64,000 bases of DNA from Vombatus ursinus (taxonomy: Eukaryota; Chordata; Mammalia; Diprotodontia; Vombatidae). Numbering within the stretch: position 1 is the first letter of the stretch; each line of letters starts with the position of its first letter. Position numbers and translations under genes: made by a program. The notes under the pieces are model-generated. The model was not told the DNA's origin, searched no databases, and saw only the letters and a list, made by a program, of their open reading frames with translations. The stretch lies in NCBI RefSeq assembly GCF_900497805.2, contig NW_020947390.1:3995145-4059144 (forward strand), in the 5' to 3' direction. Positions 11,201-20,589 of this stretch are shown here, piece after piece.

Positions 11201-14200
11201 ATTTAGATAAAACAGGGCCCTGCTCTAATGAGGCTTACTGTCTAAGAGTCTACTGTGTATATATAATTATGATAATACCTTGAATTTAAATAAAACCTTT
11301 TCATTTGTTTTTAAGGATGAAATTATGTAATTATTTGAAAAAGGTTATTTTATTGGCATAATGAACTTCAAATAAAGAAATTTCTTGGATCACTCTAGAT
11401 CAGTATTGGCTTTGCAACTTATAGTTTTAGAGCTGCCTGGGGCACTAAGAAGTTAAGTTACTTTCCCAGGGTTACACAGCCATTATGTCTTGCTGGGCCT
11501 TTATGCACTACAACATAATGTTAAATAGTAGTAAAAATAATAACAACTAATATTTATTGAACACGAGGTTTGCAAAATGCCTCCTAGATATCTTATCTGA
11601 GCCTTTAATAACCTTATGCAGTAGCTACTCCTATTATTATTCTCCTCTAAAAGTTGAGGAAACAGGCTCGGAAAAGATAAATGGTTTACTTTATGGTCAC
11701 ATAGCTAATAGGTATCTGAGGTTGCATTCCAACACAAGTCTTTCTGTATCCAAGTCTAGTCCTCTATATGCTGAATGGCTTTATCAGATTACTATAAAAA
11801 TTAATATAGAAGAATTCTGGATTTATAAAATTGAAGGAAGCATAAATATGAGGAAGACATTTGAAATCTGTCTTACTCTACTTCATAGTTAGAAAAATAA
11901 TTATGCTGGATGTTTCATATTTGAAATCTGAGAACAAGGAAAGAAATAGTCAGTACTCTTAATTTCTTAACTGTAGTCATATGTAATTGTTTTAGATTCA
12001 TTATATCATAAGCATTATTGGAAATTAATTTTATCTTGTATAATAGCCTGCCTTTATTATAGTTATTTGTGTAGGTCTCATCTTCTCGTCTTAGACTTTA
12101 TGACACAATCACAGTAATAGAAAGTAACATGAATAGTTTAAAAGAAGACAAATTGCTAGTTGAAGTTTGAGAAGAGAAAAGTGAATTACCAGCTCAGGTA
12201 TAGGATTAATTTGAGTTGGATTTTAAAGGGTGGGCAAGAATTCATAAGAGTAGGAGGAGGCCAGAGGATGATGCAAAAAAGGGAGCAGTCTGAATAAAAG
12301 GTACAGGAGCGAGAAAATGAAGTCATATAGAAGGTGATAGTAAGTGGTTTCGTTTTTCTGCAATATAAAGTATGTGGAGAGGTCTAGTACAAGGTAGGGC
12401 AGGAAAGGTAGGTTGCCATCATATTATAGAAGGCCTTGAATGCTAGGCTTAGGAGTTTGAACTTTAGTTGGTGAGCTATAGGGAATCATTGAAAGGTTGT
12501 AAACAGATGACTGACATGACCAAAACCATGTGTAAGTAAGATTAATGTGGTACAGTGGATACAGCACTGGACTTGGAGTCAGGAAGACCTGTGCTCAAAT
12601 TGTGTCATAGACCTTTACTAGATAGGTAACTCTGAGTAAGTCACTTATCCTCGCTGTGCCCCAGTTTCCTCATTAATAAAATGAAAGTGCTGGGCTCAAT
12701 GGCCTCTAAGGTTCCTTCCTACTCTAAATCTATGATCCTATTACATATTGGAGGAAAGACCTAATGGGAGGCTATTGTAGCAGCCGAGAAGATGAGGACT
12801 TTACTAGGATGGTGTCAGTAAGAACAGAGAAATGAAGATGGCTATGAATTAAATTGGGAAGGTAAAATTGACAGAACTATCTATGAGAGGTGATAGAGAT
12901 GGAGGAGTTGATGATAATACCAAGGTTTAAACCCAGATTAGGTCAGTGATATTACTGATGAAGAAAGAGATTAAAAAAGATGTTTTAGATGAAAGATATT
13001 AAATTTGGTTTTGCATATCATGAATTTTATGGTTCTGTTGAAACATGAGATATAGTTGTGTACTGTATCTGTTATTTTGTTATATTTTTGAAATCTGAAT
13101 TTCATTGTATTTCAACTTATATCTATCAATTTCACCATGATGCCTATCTCTGCTTATTTTATTTTGTTATTTTCATATGAAGACTGCATAAAAAAGGTAT
13201 TTCATTATTTTGTCAGTTATAATTCTTAAGATTATAGAATAATTAAAGAAAACAAAGTTAGGAAATGAAGCAATATTGAAGTTTTATGATTAGAGTTAAT
13301 ATGTTTAAATTAATGTATTTTTCTTTTTCAATAAAGATGACTTATCATTAATTCGGAAGAACAGAATGGCTCTGTTTCAACATTTGACCTGTGTGCTTCC
13401 TGTTCTGGATAGCCTATTGACTGCCACTGTGATCAGTGAACAAGAATATTATGTTATTAAAGAAAAAACACAGATATCTTTGCAAGTCAGAATGCTGATT
13501 GATACCATCTTAGTTAAAGGAAATGTTGCGGCCAACATATTCAAAAAATGTCTCAGAGATTTTGACCCAGTCTTACATGAGAATTTGTTTGGTGAGTTTA
13601 CTGAAAAAGTATTTTTAAAAACATTATAGATCTTTGGCCATATATCATCAATATCTATGATCATTTTAACCCAAGTTATAGTCAACAGTTTAAGCATTTC
13701 ACTTGTGACAAGATTAAAGGATTTTATTCTCATCACAGCTTATTTGAATATCATAAGTAATTATGACAGTCAACCTGAATCTCAATTGTTACACTTTGGA
13801 AAAATGATGGTTCCACTGTACTGTACTCATATCTGAATTATTCTATTAAGTTCTGGGTAGGTACCACATTTTAGGAAGGACATAGATGAGCCACAGAATA
13901 TTCAGATGATCAGTTGGAGGAATATAAAGAATGCTTAGCCAGAAAAGAAAAAAATGTTTTAATTAAAATAAATTTTATTGATATATTTTGCTTTTACATT
14001 ATCTATATTATCTAATATATCTCTTCCTCCTTCCTCTCTCAGGGTCAGTCAGTGAATAAGCATTTATTAAGCACCTACTATGTGCTAGGCACTGTGCTAA
14101 GGGCTGGAGAAAGCTAGCCCTTGAAACAAAGAATAAAAAAGTGAGGAGAAAACAGTTCATCAAAACTAACCAATCCATCAAAAAAGGCTGATGTTGTATA

Positions 14201-14997
14201 CAGTGCTCCACAACCATAGTTCCCAACCTCTGCAAAGATAGAGGGAGGGATGTTCCTTCAAAGAGAATATTTAAGAAAGACATGATAGCTGCTTTCAGGT
14301 ATTGAAAGATGGTCTTATGGAAAAGGGATTAGATTGCATCCCAGTAGCAGAACTAAGAGCATGGTTAGAAGTCACAGTGAGGCAGATTTAGGTTCAATGT
14401 AAAGGAAGACTCCCTAATAATTAGAATTATCCAAAAGTAGAATAGGATACAGTGGAGATACTGGGTTCCCTATTATTTTTTCTTACAAGAAAACACTTAA
14501 AGATCACTTTTCTGCCATTTGTAGAGATTCTCATTTAAGTACATAGCCTCCGAGGTTCCTTCCAACTACAATGTTCTGTGAAGATATGCTCTGTGGCTTA
14601 TATTTTAAGAAGTAGATCTCTAATATGATAATACTTTTTTTCATTTTTTTTCTCCCCTAGTGGAAAAGAACATAAAGTATATTCCAGCAACAGATGTTTC
14701 AGGTAAAATAATATTATCACTTAAAATTAATATTAATGGTCTTTTTTCTTGTTTTTAATGTGAAAAAGCACATTGTATTTCATTATTATTTTTTTCTTTT
14801 TAGACTTGTCAATAGAAGAACAGTTGAGGCGATTACAAGAAGAAAGAACATGTAAAGTTTGTATGGACAAAGAAGTATCAGTTGTCTTTATTCCTTGTGG
14901 ACATCTAGTAGTTTGCAAAGAATGTGCACCTTCTCTAAGAAAATGCCCCATTTGTAGAAGTACAATCAAGGGTACAGTTCGTACATTTCTTTCATAA
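1358..14997 (+). CDS. BIRC3: BIRC3 (cIAP2): baculoviral IAP repeat-containing E3 ubiquitin ligase, 8 coding exons
   Basis: Spliced CDS: 1358-2240, 2344-2443, 7262-7340, 9032-9080, 9515-9757, 13337-13591, 14661-14702, 14804-14997; 1845 nt, 614 residues, all GT-AG introns with phases closing correctly. Order of domains: BIR1 (~41-107), BIR2 (~178-243), BIR3 (~261-345), UBA with the MGF motif (~388-430), CARD (~452-537), RING (~567-602) with the C-x2-C ... CGH ... C-x2-C ... CPIC zinc ligands, ending KGTVRTFLS. Family role: K63/K48 ubiquitylation of RIPK1 in TNF-receptor complexes, NIK turnover with TRAF2/3, caspase restraint and SMAC binding through BIR3. The BIRC3 name rests on being first of the tandem pair (human order YAP1-BIRC3-BIRC2) and on BIRC3-type residues such as [12 protein letters not shown]...QASYP and CRSTIKG. 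The N terminus (MHKT) is BIRC2-like, and a second in-frame ATG at 1415 gives the BIRC3-like MNIAEDS start (595 residues). Naming is the less certain part; the gene model is strong. Confidence 0.93.
2344..2443 (+). CDS. BIRC3: BIRC3 coding exon 2 (BIR3 core)
   Basis: It encodes [24 protein letters not shown]...WFP, including the BIR3 zinc ligands and the acidic/tryptophan groove that binds SMAC-type AVPI peptides. Acceptor 'tttgttag', donor AAG|gtaatt. The intron before it is only 103 bp. Confidence 0.95.
2590..3245 (+). repeat. L2 LINE fragments in BIRC3 intron 2
   Basis: 2590-2695 is an L2/CORE-type 3' tail ('gcactgtgcctagcacatag'). It is followed by pyrimidine-rich L2 body sequence to about 3245. 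The L2 appears to resume at 3850 after an interruption. Family assigned by recognition, with approximate edges. Confidence 0.5.
3335..3545 (+). repeat. MIR/CORE-SINE copy
   Basis: It carries the MIR order of motifs: 'aagaaattgagg', 'gaggtcacacacgtaatcagt', 'gattcaaacccaggtcctctg', then the 'ttcttttcactat' end. Old and diverged; it interrupts the flanking L2. Confidence 0.6.
3850..4440 (+). repeat. L2 LINE, 3' part
   Basis: Contains the typical L2 stretch 'aaatctgactatgtcactcc' and 'ggcccttcacaaagtgg', and two 'gggcagggactg' tail motifs at about 4143 and 4371, suggesting two overlapping L2-type tails. The 4250-5360 interval beyond it is AT-rich with nothing else that I recognise. Confidence 0.6.
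5365..5560 (+). repeat. MIR-type SINE
   Basis: Shows 'cattttatagatagggaactg', 'gacttcc'-free degenerate body, and the 'ccaaatccagtgttctttcc' end of a MIR/CORE-SINE. The 5560-6390 interval after it is AT-rich intron; the reading frames there look random. Confidence 0.5.
6395..6620 (+). repeat. Marsupial-type interspersed repeat ('tgaattggatttaagtgagg' family)
   Basis: The order 'gaagagggttaatgacatca', 'gaattggatttaagtgaggc', 'caaagtcatcagcctcactc', 'tccagtggcaagacataa', 'gaagactggcaatggcc' is one I recognise as a common marsupial repeat, but I cannot give a secure database name. Confidence 0.45.
7130..7240 (+). repeat. L2-type 3' tail immediately upstream of BIRC3 exon 3
   Basis: Has 'actccttgagggcagagatt', 'ccaagcacaatacttggcac' and 'ataataagtgtttaataagt', the L2/CORE 3' signature. 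It ends about 20 bp before the acceptor of the exon at 7262. Confidence 0.65.
7262..7340 (+). CDS. BIRC3: BIRC3 coding exon 3 (end of BIR3)
   Basis: 79 nt encoding [17 protein letters not shown]...LLEQ, the last zinc-binding cysteine and the BIR3 C-terminal helix. Acceptor 'cattgtag', donor CAG|gtataa. The residues resemble human BIRC3 here (QASYP rather than QGRYP). Confidence 0.93.
7380..7566. mobile_element. hAT-like MITE, 'CAGGGGTGGGGAA' family, copy 1
   Basis: 187 bp, strongly palindromic. It begins CAGGGGTGGGGAA and ends TTCCCCACCCTTG (inverted repeat), with long inverted inner arms ('tttgactgaattcaag' against 'ttggattcagtcaatgg'). It is flanked by 8-bp direct repeats atctaggg (7372-7379) and gtctaggg (7567-7574), 7 of 8 matching, as expected for hAT insertion. 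It lies 31 bp after the donor of the exon ending at 7340. Confidence 0.8.
7975..8400 (+). repeat. Two consecutive MIR copies
   Basis: The first (about 7975-8165) has 'tcctgtgagatgggtgctat' and 'tatagatgagaaaactgaga'. The second (about 8166-8400) repeats the arrangement with 'acaacccagtgagataagtg' and 'cattttatggataag'. Both are degenerate. Confidence 0.65.
8650..8925. repeat. Two dinucleotide microsatellites
   Basis: A (GT)n run at about 8652-8679 and a (CA)n run at about 8901-8924, in intron 3 of BIRC3. Confidence 0.95.
9032..9080 (+). CDS. BIRC3: BIRC3 coding exon 4 (linker)
   Basis: A 49-nt exon encoding [16 protein letters not shown], the acidic linker between BIR3 and UBA. Acceptor 'tatcccacag', donor CAA|gtatgt. 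The exon length is identical in the paralog at 45496. Confidence 0.92.
9515..9757 (+). CDS. BIRC3: BIRC3 coding exon 5 (UBA domain)
   Basis: 243 nt encoding [19 protein letters not shown] followed by the UBA helices with ALEMGF and [19 protein letters not shown]. The UBA binds ubiquitin chains and is needed for NF-kB signalling in this family. Donor CAG|gtatat. A charged, lysine/glutamate-rich helix closes the exon. Confidence 0.94.
10025..10650 (+). repeat. Old SINE 3' part split by a hAT element
   Basis: 'gtttccttatctgtaaaatg' followed by 'attggact' on the left, and 'gactagatggtttctaaggt' on the right, join into the usual end of tRNA-type mammalian SINEs. The hAT element at 10085-10615 separates the halves. 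Confidence 0.65.
10085..10615. mobile_element. Non-autonomous hAT-like element, 531 bp
   Basis: Starts CAGCAGCTCTCAAAGTGTGG and ends with 'gtttgagatcctttg', giving imperfect inverted termini. It is flanked by gactatat (10077-10084) and gactagat (10616-10623), 7 of 8 identical. Early sequence ('tgtggtctgtggaccc') is like widely distributed mammalian hAT non-autonomous elements. There is no coding potential. Confidence 0.75.
10835..11050 (+). repeat. L2 LINE fragment
   Basis: Shows 'tggactgaatgccctttctt', 'cttcactgatctttttc' and a cattcccagtgc-like end, the L2 3'UTR order. Diverged. Confidence 0.55.
11535..11790 (+). repeat. MIR copy
   Basis: 'aactaatatttattgaacac', 'tattattattctcctctaaa', 'agttgaggaaacaggctcgg' and 'tagtcctctatatgctg' follow MIR order. 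Confidence 0.6.
12230..12990 (+). repeat. Old repeat R1 (unclassified), copy 1, split by a tRNA-type SINE
   Basis: Motifs in order: 'gccttgaatgctaggcttag', 'gagtttgaactttagttgg', 'gggaatcattgaaagg', then (after a SINE at about 12545-12745) 'gaggctattgtagcagcc' and 'gatggtgtcagtaagaac'. The same order recurs at 27205-28620 and 31380-32560. I recognise it as a widespread therian repeat but cannot name the family. Confidence 0.5.
12545..12745 (+). repeat. tRNA-type marsupial SINE inside R1
   Basis: 'gtggtacagtggatacagca' (A-box region), 'gagtcaggaagacctgtgct', 'gagtaagtcacttatcctcg' and 'gtttcctcattaataaaatg', ending 'ctctaaatctatgatcc'. Older than the A-tailed SINE copies in the window. Confidence 0.65.
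13337..13591 (+). CDS. BIRC3: BIRC3 coding exon 6 (CARD)
   Basis: 255 nt encoding [28 protein letters not shown]...[16 protein letters not shown]...NLF, the CARD that restrains RING dimerisation in cIAPs. Acceptor 'caataaag', donor G|gtgagt. Some positions conserved between human cIAPs and the paralog have changed here ([20 protein letters not shown] against EQEHDVIKQKTQTSLQAREL), so this CARD has diverged faster. Confidence 0.94.
13785..14580 (+). repeat. CR1/L3-type LINE split by another repeat
   Basis: 13785-13930 and 14285-14580 have CR1/L3 sense motifs: 'gtactcatatctgaattatt', 'gctttcaggtattgaaagat', and a close with 'gaggttccttccaactacaa'. The inner part, about 13960-14285, is a different repeat containing the CORE motif 'ctactatgtgctaggcactg'. 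It shares 'ttttattgatatatttt' and 'agaataaaaa' with sequence at 59715-59855. Confidence 0.5.
14661..14702 (+). CDS. BIRC3: BIRC3 coding exon 7 (CARD-RING linker)
   Basis: 42 nt encoding [14 protein letters not shown]. Acceptor 'tctcccctag', donor CAG|gtaaaa. It is followed by a 101-bp intron. In human cIAPs the same stretch reads KYIPTEDVS, so the ATD is a local change. Confidence 0.9.
14804..14997 (+). CDS. BIRC3: BIRC3 last coding exon (RING and stop)
   Basis: 194 nt encoding [38 protein letters not shown]...[17 protein letters not shown] and stop TAA (14995-14997). It has all eight RING zinc ligands and the E2-contacting hydrophobic positions. The C-terminal FLS tail, needed for RING dimer activity in this family, is intact. 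Confidence 0.96.
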
Positions 14998-15134
14998 AGA
15001 AAAGTCAATTATCTTCCAAACTTTCATAGCTAAGGAATTTGAGATGTTATCTTAAACCTTCAGAACTAAAGATTATTATTCTTTGTACCTGATTAACTTC
15101 TATTCTGACTTGTTTTTCCCTCTCTCCCACCAAA

Positions 15135-15436
15135 AATAAAGGTGGGAAGATGAGAGGAAGTATCACAGTTTGCTCCTGAACAAAGAAAGGAATGTAGACT
15201 GTTAGAGGGGTTGTAATAATTTAATGTTTCACAGTGTGAAATTTGTAAATGAACAGACTTTTGAGAGTTTTTATTTAATGTTTCTGACTGTTATTTATAC
15301 TGTGGGGGAATGATGGGAACTGAAAAATACAGCATTTCATAGTTCTTGCACTCTACCTCTTGGTAAAATGGGAAATAAAACATGATATAGGGAGAAGTTT
15401 CATATGTAATGAATCTATAATGAATAATGTAATAAA
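15135..15436 (+). promoter_or_regulatory. BIRC3 3'UTR polyadenylation signals
   Basis: Three AATAAA hexamers follow the stop: 15135-15140, 15374-15379 and 15431-15436. The last two sit at the end of the unique 3'UTR, before SINE/L2 sequence begins, so the main cleavage site is probably near 15450. Confidence 0.6.
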
Positions 15437-15749
15437 GTAATCCAAAAAGGCTACTCTGGTCCAAATGTTTTTACTATACAAACCGTCAATGTAATCATTT
15501 CCATGCTATGCTTTCTGGACCTCAATGCCATTATCCAATATGGTAGTTATTCTTCTTGGTTTGTACAATCTGACAACTGGAGTAGGATGCCATCTAAGCC
15601 TTAATGAAAGTCGCAATAAAAATCTTGAACAGGATGAGGACAAAGACAGAATGTTTAGACTTCTAAAGCCTGGGGACTTCTTTCCACGTTGACATCAAAC
15701 CATTAATGACTACTAGTTCAGAAAATTGACAAGCACTTTGTTTTTCAAT

Positions 15750-15906
15750 TTGGTTTTTTTTTTTTTGGTGAGTCAATTGGGGTTAAATGACTTGCTCAGG
15801 ATCACACAGCTAGTAAGGGTCAAGTGTCTGGTCTGAGATGGGATTTGAACTCAGGTCCTCCTGACTCCAGGGCCATTGCTCTATCCACTGTGCCACCTAC
15901 CTGCCC
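15750..15906 (-). mobile_element. Marsupial tRNA-derived SINE
   Basis: Antisense copy: a poly-T run at 15753-15765, then 'tcacacagctagtaagggtc', 'ttgaactcaggtcctcctga', 'atccactgtgccacctacct'. The complement of the head is the tRNA-like A box. Confidence 0.85.
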
Positions 15907-16010
15907 TGACAAGCATTTATTAAACACCTACCATGTGCCAGACACTGTGCTAGGTGCTAAGAATACAAAGACAGAAATAGAATATTTCCAACCCTCAGGG
16001 AGGAAAAAAA
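15907..16010 (+). repeat. CORE-type repeat fragment
   Basis: 'aagcatttattaaacaccta', 'ccatgtgccagacactgtgc' and 'taggtgctaagaatacaaag' form the characteristic opening of a common marsupial/therian repeat. The following 16010-16580 stretch has no gene I can support. Confidence 0.55.
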
Positions 16011-16589
16011 ATGTACATATAAAGTATATTTCTACAAAATGGAGGGGAGGTGGGAGTGCAGTCCAGGCTTGTCAGAGAGCCTACGCAAAGGTCCAGAGAC
16101 TTGGGACTCTGGGGTTTTCAATGAACAGATAATGTTTATAGTACTCTCCTGATCTACTCTAGTAATGCTTTGACAAAAAGGAAATGGCCTATTCTTGAGG
16201 AGTCTAGTGTGGCTCTGGAAGTCACTACTTCTCTTCCTAAGTCCTCACAAACTATTTTTTCTTTAAATAATACTATCTCGAATTTTGCCAACAACTGAAG
16301 CCAACCCGTCTTTTATGTGAAGACTCAATCCTCTTTTGCTTTTTTTTTTTTTTAAACTTCAGGACATTTGTTCTTCAGCTCTTCAACAATTCTACACAGC
16401 AAGATAAAGAACTACCACTCCTATATTTTAAGAGGTGATCTAGAAATCCAAATCTCATTGCCCAATACCAACACCAGTATCTTAATCCATTTAATCTCTT
16501 CTTAAATCCACCTATCTAGAATGAGACCCCTACCTTCAATCAGTAGCAATGATGAAAACATAGAAACTTCTGTTTGGTTCAAAAGACAG

Positions 16590-18130
16590 TCTTCTGTACC
16601 CCAAATCCTTATGATTCAGAATTGCCGTATCTCAAGATGTGAACCTCCTTCCCCTGCTACCGTTCTCTGCTCACCATAATTAAGCTCAGTCCCACCCATT
16701 CCTATCCCTACTCTTTTCTGCCCTCCCTTCCTATTATACCTTCTGGAGTCTGTGTTCTGTTATCAACAAATTTCCCTTCATCCTAAACTTCTTGTTTTTG
16801 AACTTTTCATCTTATTCTCATGGAAACTATTCTTTGGAAAACAATATCCCTGATCATCTGCTCCGGGTCTGGGTATTCCTTTGAGGTTTTTTCCATCTAC
16901 CTTTCCAGCTCACTCTTCCTCAAAATATAGTTCACTCAAACCCCTGCCTTTATGTTTAGGAACTTTAATATGTATGTTTATGTCCCCTCAAAAATGCTCA
17001 CCTCCCAGATCATCAGTCTCAATAATTCCAACGATAGTACCTCAAACCATCCACAGAGAGAGCCACACTTTGGATCTCACTATAACCATTACTTACCACA
17101 GTCATGATCCTGTACTTCCATTTCTCCTTTTGCCTCAGTCTCACCCTCATGACTGTCTACAATCCCTCTATACTTTCTTGCTCTCTCACCCTCTGCTCTG
17201 CTTCACTTTTTTTGCATCTCATAACCCTCCCTCTTTTGTGACCTAGGAAACCATTCTTTGAACAAAGATTGTAAAAGAAAAAAAAAAAGAAATTCAGCAT
17301 AACTAACATCCATATCGGGTCTGTTAGCATATATAATACACAACTCTTATAGTTCTCTACTTGTATAATGATGAAAGGAGAGGCATTTTATTAACTTTCC
17401 TCCAGTCTCATTTCAGTCTTGTCCCTGTAGTTGAGAGGTTTATCTGCCCTCTGTTCTTGAATACCTTGCCTTTTTACACTTTTGCTGCTCACACCTTGAC
17501 AAACCTCAATCCTGGGTTATCCCCACCTTCCACCTTCTCTGCTGAAAACTACTGAGAGAAGTCATGCAAGCATGCTAATTGGGCCCCAAAATAATTAATG
17601 TTATCTAATTTTAACTGGGCCCTCATTACTGCCCAATTAAGAAAAGGATTACTTCCTTTTCTTTTTCCCTATTTATCATTGCATTCCTTTATTAGCTATT
17701 CCAAGAACTTTTCTCCTTAAGAGCCCATGCTGCTTCTCCTTCCCTACTTTATTGAGAAAATCAAAGTCATCTATCCATTAAAAAGGTACTTCTTCCGACT
17801 ACTCCATACCTCAAAACCATTCTATGTCTTCACCTAGCCTCTTCTCCTTTGAGTCAGTTGTTTAAACTTTCCTCTTTCTGTTAGGGTACCACCATCTTTC
17901 CTGTGACTTAGGTTCACAACTGCCAGTCATTTTTTGAATCTTTCTATCCCCAAATCTTCTGCAACTGTAGCCTTCTCTATATGCAGCTAGTACCCTAATT
18001 CAGGCCCTCATTACCTCTTAACAGTTAGCCTCTTAATTGGTCTCCGTTCTTTCAGTATTTCTCCTCTCGCATCCTTCAAACAGTTGCCAAAATAATCTGA
18101 CAAATACATTGTTCTAAATACATGTTAGGT
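16590..18130 (+). repeat. Degenerate L2-type LINE sequence
   Basis: A long pyrimidine-rich tract. The right part (17990-18120) has the clear L2 order 'aggccctcattacctcttaa', 'cctcttaattggtctcc', 'caaaataatctgacaaatac'. The left part is assigned by composition and by similarity to 58.7-60 kb. Apparent reading frames here are not genes. Confidence 0.45.
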
Positions 18131-18299
18131 TAGGGTTAGAGTTTTGGGTTAGGATTTGAGGTTAGCATTGGAATTAGAGTCGGAGGATTAGTGTTAGGAT
18201 TTTGGAAGGCTTTAAATGCCAAGCTGAGGAGTTTGTGTTTTATCTTAGGCAATAAAAATTCATTGCAGATTTGTCATCAAGACAGTGACATACTCAGTA

Positions 18300-18530
18300 C
18301 AATGTATTTGTCAGATTTGGAGTTGGGAAAATCTGGGTTCAAATCCCACTTATTTCTTTAATGGCCATCGATAAGTTTCTAAGCTTCTTTGAGCCTTGAT
18401 TTCCTGATTGGTAAAATGGGGATAATAATATCTTCAGTACCTACTTCATAGGCATGTTTTGAGGCTCAACACAACATATAAAGCACTTCGGAAATTTTAA
18501 AATGCTACACTCAAATATTCAAATGAATAT
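18300..18530 (+). repeat. Old tRNA-type SINE
   Basis: 'tggagttgggaaaatctggg', 'ttcaaatcccac', 'tttcctgattggtaaaatgg', 'acctacttcataggcatg' and 'aagcacttcggaaatttt' follow the order of this SINE family. Confidence 0.6.
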
Positions 18531-18572
18531 GATTTCAGGTAGATTTTTCTTTTACCATCTTGTGTAATTCTT

Positions 18573-19993
18573 TTTTTAAAATTAATTAGTTTATTTTTAG
18601 TTTTCAACAATCACTTCCATAAGCTTTTGAGTTTTAAATTTTTCTCCCTCTCCCTAACTTCTTCCCCAAAACGGCACACAATTTGATATAGGCTACACAT
18701 ATACATTCCTATTAAACATATTTTCACATACGTTGTAAGGAAGAATTAGAATCAGTAGAAGGAACCACAAGAAAGAGAAAACAAAACAAAACAGAAGAAA
18801 AAAAGAGCAAATAGTATGCTTCGATCTCCATTCAAACTCCATTGTTCTTTCTCTGCATGTGGATAGCATTTTCCATTACGAGACTTTTGGAGATGTCTCA
18901 GATCCTTGTATTGCTGAGAAGAGCTAACTCTATCAAAGTTAGTCATCGTACAGCCTGGCTGTTACTGTGTACAATGTTCTCCTGGTTCTGCTCACTTCAC
19001 TCAGCATCAGTCCATACAAGTGTTTCCAGTTTTTCTGAAGTACACTTGCTCATCATTTCTTATAGCAGAATAGTATTCCATTACATTCATATACCACAAC
19101 TTGTTCAGTCATTCCCCAATTGATAAGAAATTCCCTCAGTTTCCAATTCTTGGCCACCACAGAAAGAGCTGCTATAAATATTTTTGTACATGTGGGTCCT
19201 TTTCCCATTTGTATGATCTCTTTTGGGATACAGCCCTAGAAGTGCTATTGCTGGGTCAAAGGATATGCACATTTTTATAGCCCTTTGGGCATAGTTCCAA
19301 ATTGCCCTCCAAAATGGTTAGATCATTTCACAATTCCACCAACAATGCATTCATTAGTATTCTAATTTTCCCACATCTTCTCCAACATTTATCATTTTTC
19401 TGTTTTGTCATGTTGGTCAATCTGATAGATATGATGTGGTACCTCAGAGTTGTTTTGATTTGCAATTCTCTAATCAATAGTGATTTAGAGCATTTTTTCA
19501 TGTGACTATAGAAGGCTTTAATTTCTTCATCTGAGAACTGTCTGTTCATATCCTTTGACCATTTATCAATTAGGGAATGACTTGTATTCTTATCAATTTG
19601 ACTTAGTTCTCTATACATTTTAGAAATGAGGCCCTTACCAGAGACCCTGGTTGTAAAAATTCCCAGTTTTCTGCTTCCCTCCTAATCTTGGTTGCATTGG
19701 CTTTGTTTGTACAAAAACTTTTCAATTCAATGTAATAAAAATTTTCCATTTTGCATTTCATAATGTTCTCTATCTCTTGTTTGGTCATAAATTCTTCTGT
19801 TCTCCATAAATCTGAGAGGTAAACTATTCCTTGTTCTCCCAGTTTGCTTATAGTATCAGCCTTTATATCTAAATCGTGAATCCATTTTGACTTTATTTTG
19901 GTATATGGTGCAAGATTTTGGTCTATGCCTAGTTTCTGCCATACTCTTTTCCAGTTTTCCCAGCAGTTTTTGTCAAGTAGTGAGTTCTTATCC
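18573..19993 (-). mobile_element. 5'-truncated marsupial L1 with perfect 18-bp TSD
   Basis: Antisense L1: 3'UTR at the left, then the ORF2 C-terminal region ('ctgctataaatatttttgta', 'tagagcattttttcatgtg'), truncated at 19993. Perfect direct repeats ccatcttgtgtaattctt flank it at 18555-18572 and 19994-20011. About 1.4 kb. The coding part is degraded, so this is an inactive copy. Confidence 0.92.
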
Positions 19994-20139
19994 CCATCTT
20001 GTGTAATTCTTGACCATACTTACTCATCCTGTATGACTCCACCATGCCTTTCCATAAGTTTGCCACAGGGGGTTCACCCAGCAGATTAGCAAACAAGATC
20101 AGGTTTACCTTTCTTGTTACCTATATTTTGTATATTTGT

Positions 20140-20293
20140 TTTTATTTATTTATTTTTTGGCTAGGCGATGGGGTTAAGTAACTTGCCCAGGGTCACACAG
20201 CTAGTAAGCGTTATGTGTCTGAGTCTGGATTTGAACTCAGGTCCTCCTGAATCCAGGTACGGTGCTCTATCCACTGCGCCACCTAGCTGCCCC
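20140..20293 (-). mobile_element. Marsupial tRNA-derived SINE with 16-bp TSD
   Basis: Antisense SINE ('ggtcacacagctagtaagcg', 'atccactgcgccacctagct'), with identical flanks tattttgtatatttgt at 20124-20139 and 20294-20309. Confidence 0.93.
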
Positions 20294-20589
20294 TATTTTG
20301 TATATTTGTGCATAAACATCTGTAGTCACATGTTTATTGCTGGCTTTTTCCCCTCAGATTTTTGTCTCTTCTGAATTTCTACTGCTATTCTTCCTACAAT
20401 GTAGCTACTCTCTATGACATATATTGGTGGATATACTGGAAGTTTCTCTCTTCCCTTGGCTTTTTTAGTTTAAAGCCCTTTTTATTTCTAGAGGGGACTC
20501 TGTTCAGGTTAGACTAGATAACTTCTGAGATTTGGGATTTATTTTGTTTCCAAAAAGATTTGGAGGAAAATTTTTCATTTATAGTATTT

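Noticed and set aside
15824-15905. A frame with 'SGLRWDLNSGPPDSRA', repeated in similar form at 20168 and elsewhere
   Set aside because: It is the translation of the antisense tRNA-derived SINE, which gives the same peptide at every copy.
15727-15915. Repeat tgacaagca on both sides of the SINE at 15750-15906
   Set aside because: The left copy is separated from the poly-T end by about 17 bases of other sequence, so it is not a convincing TSD.
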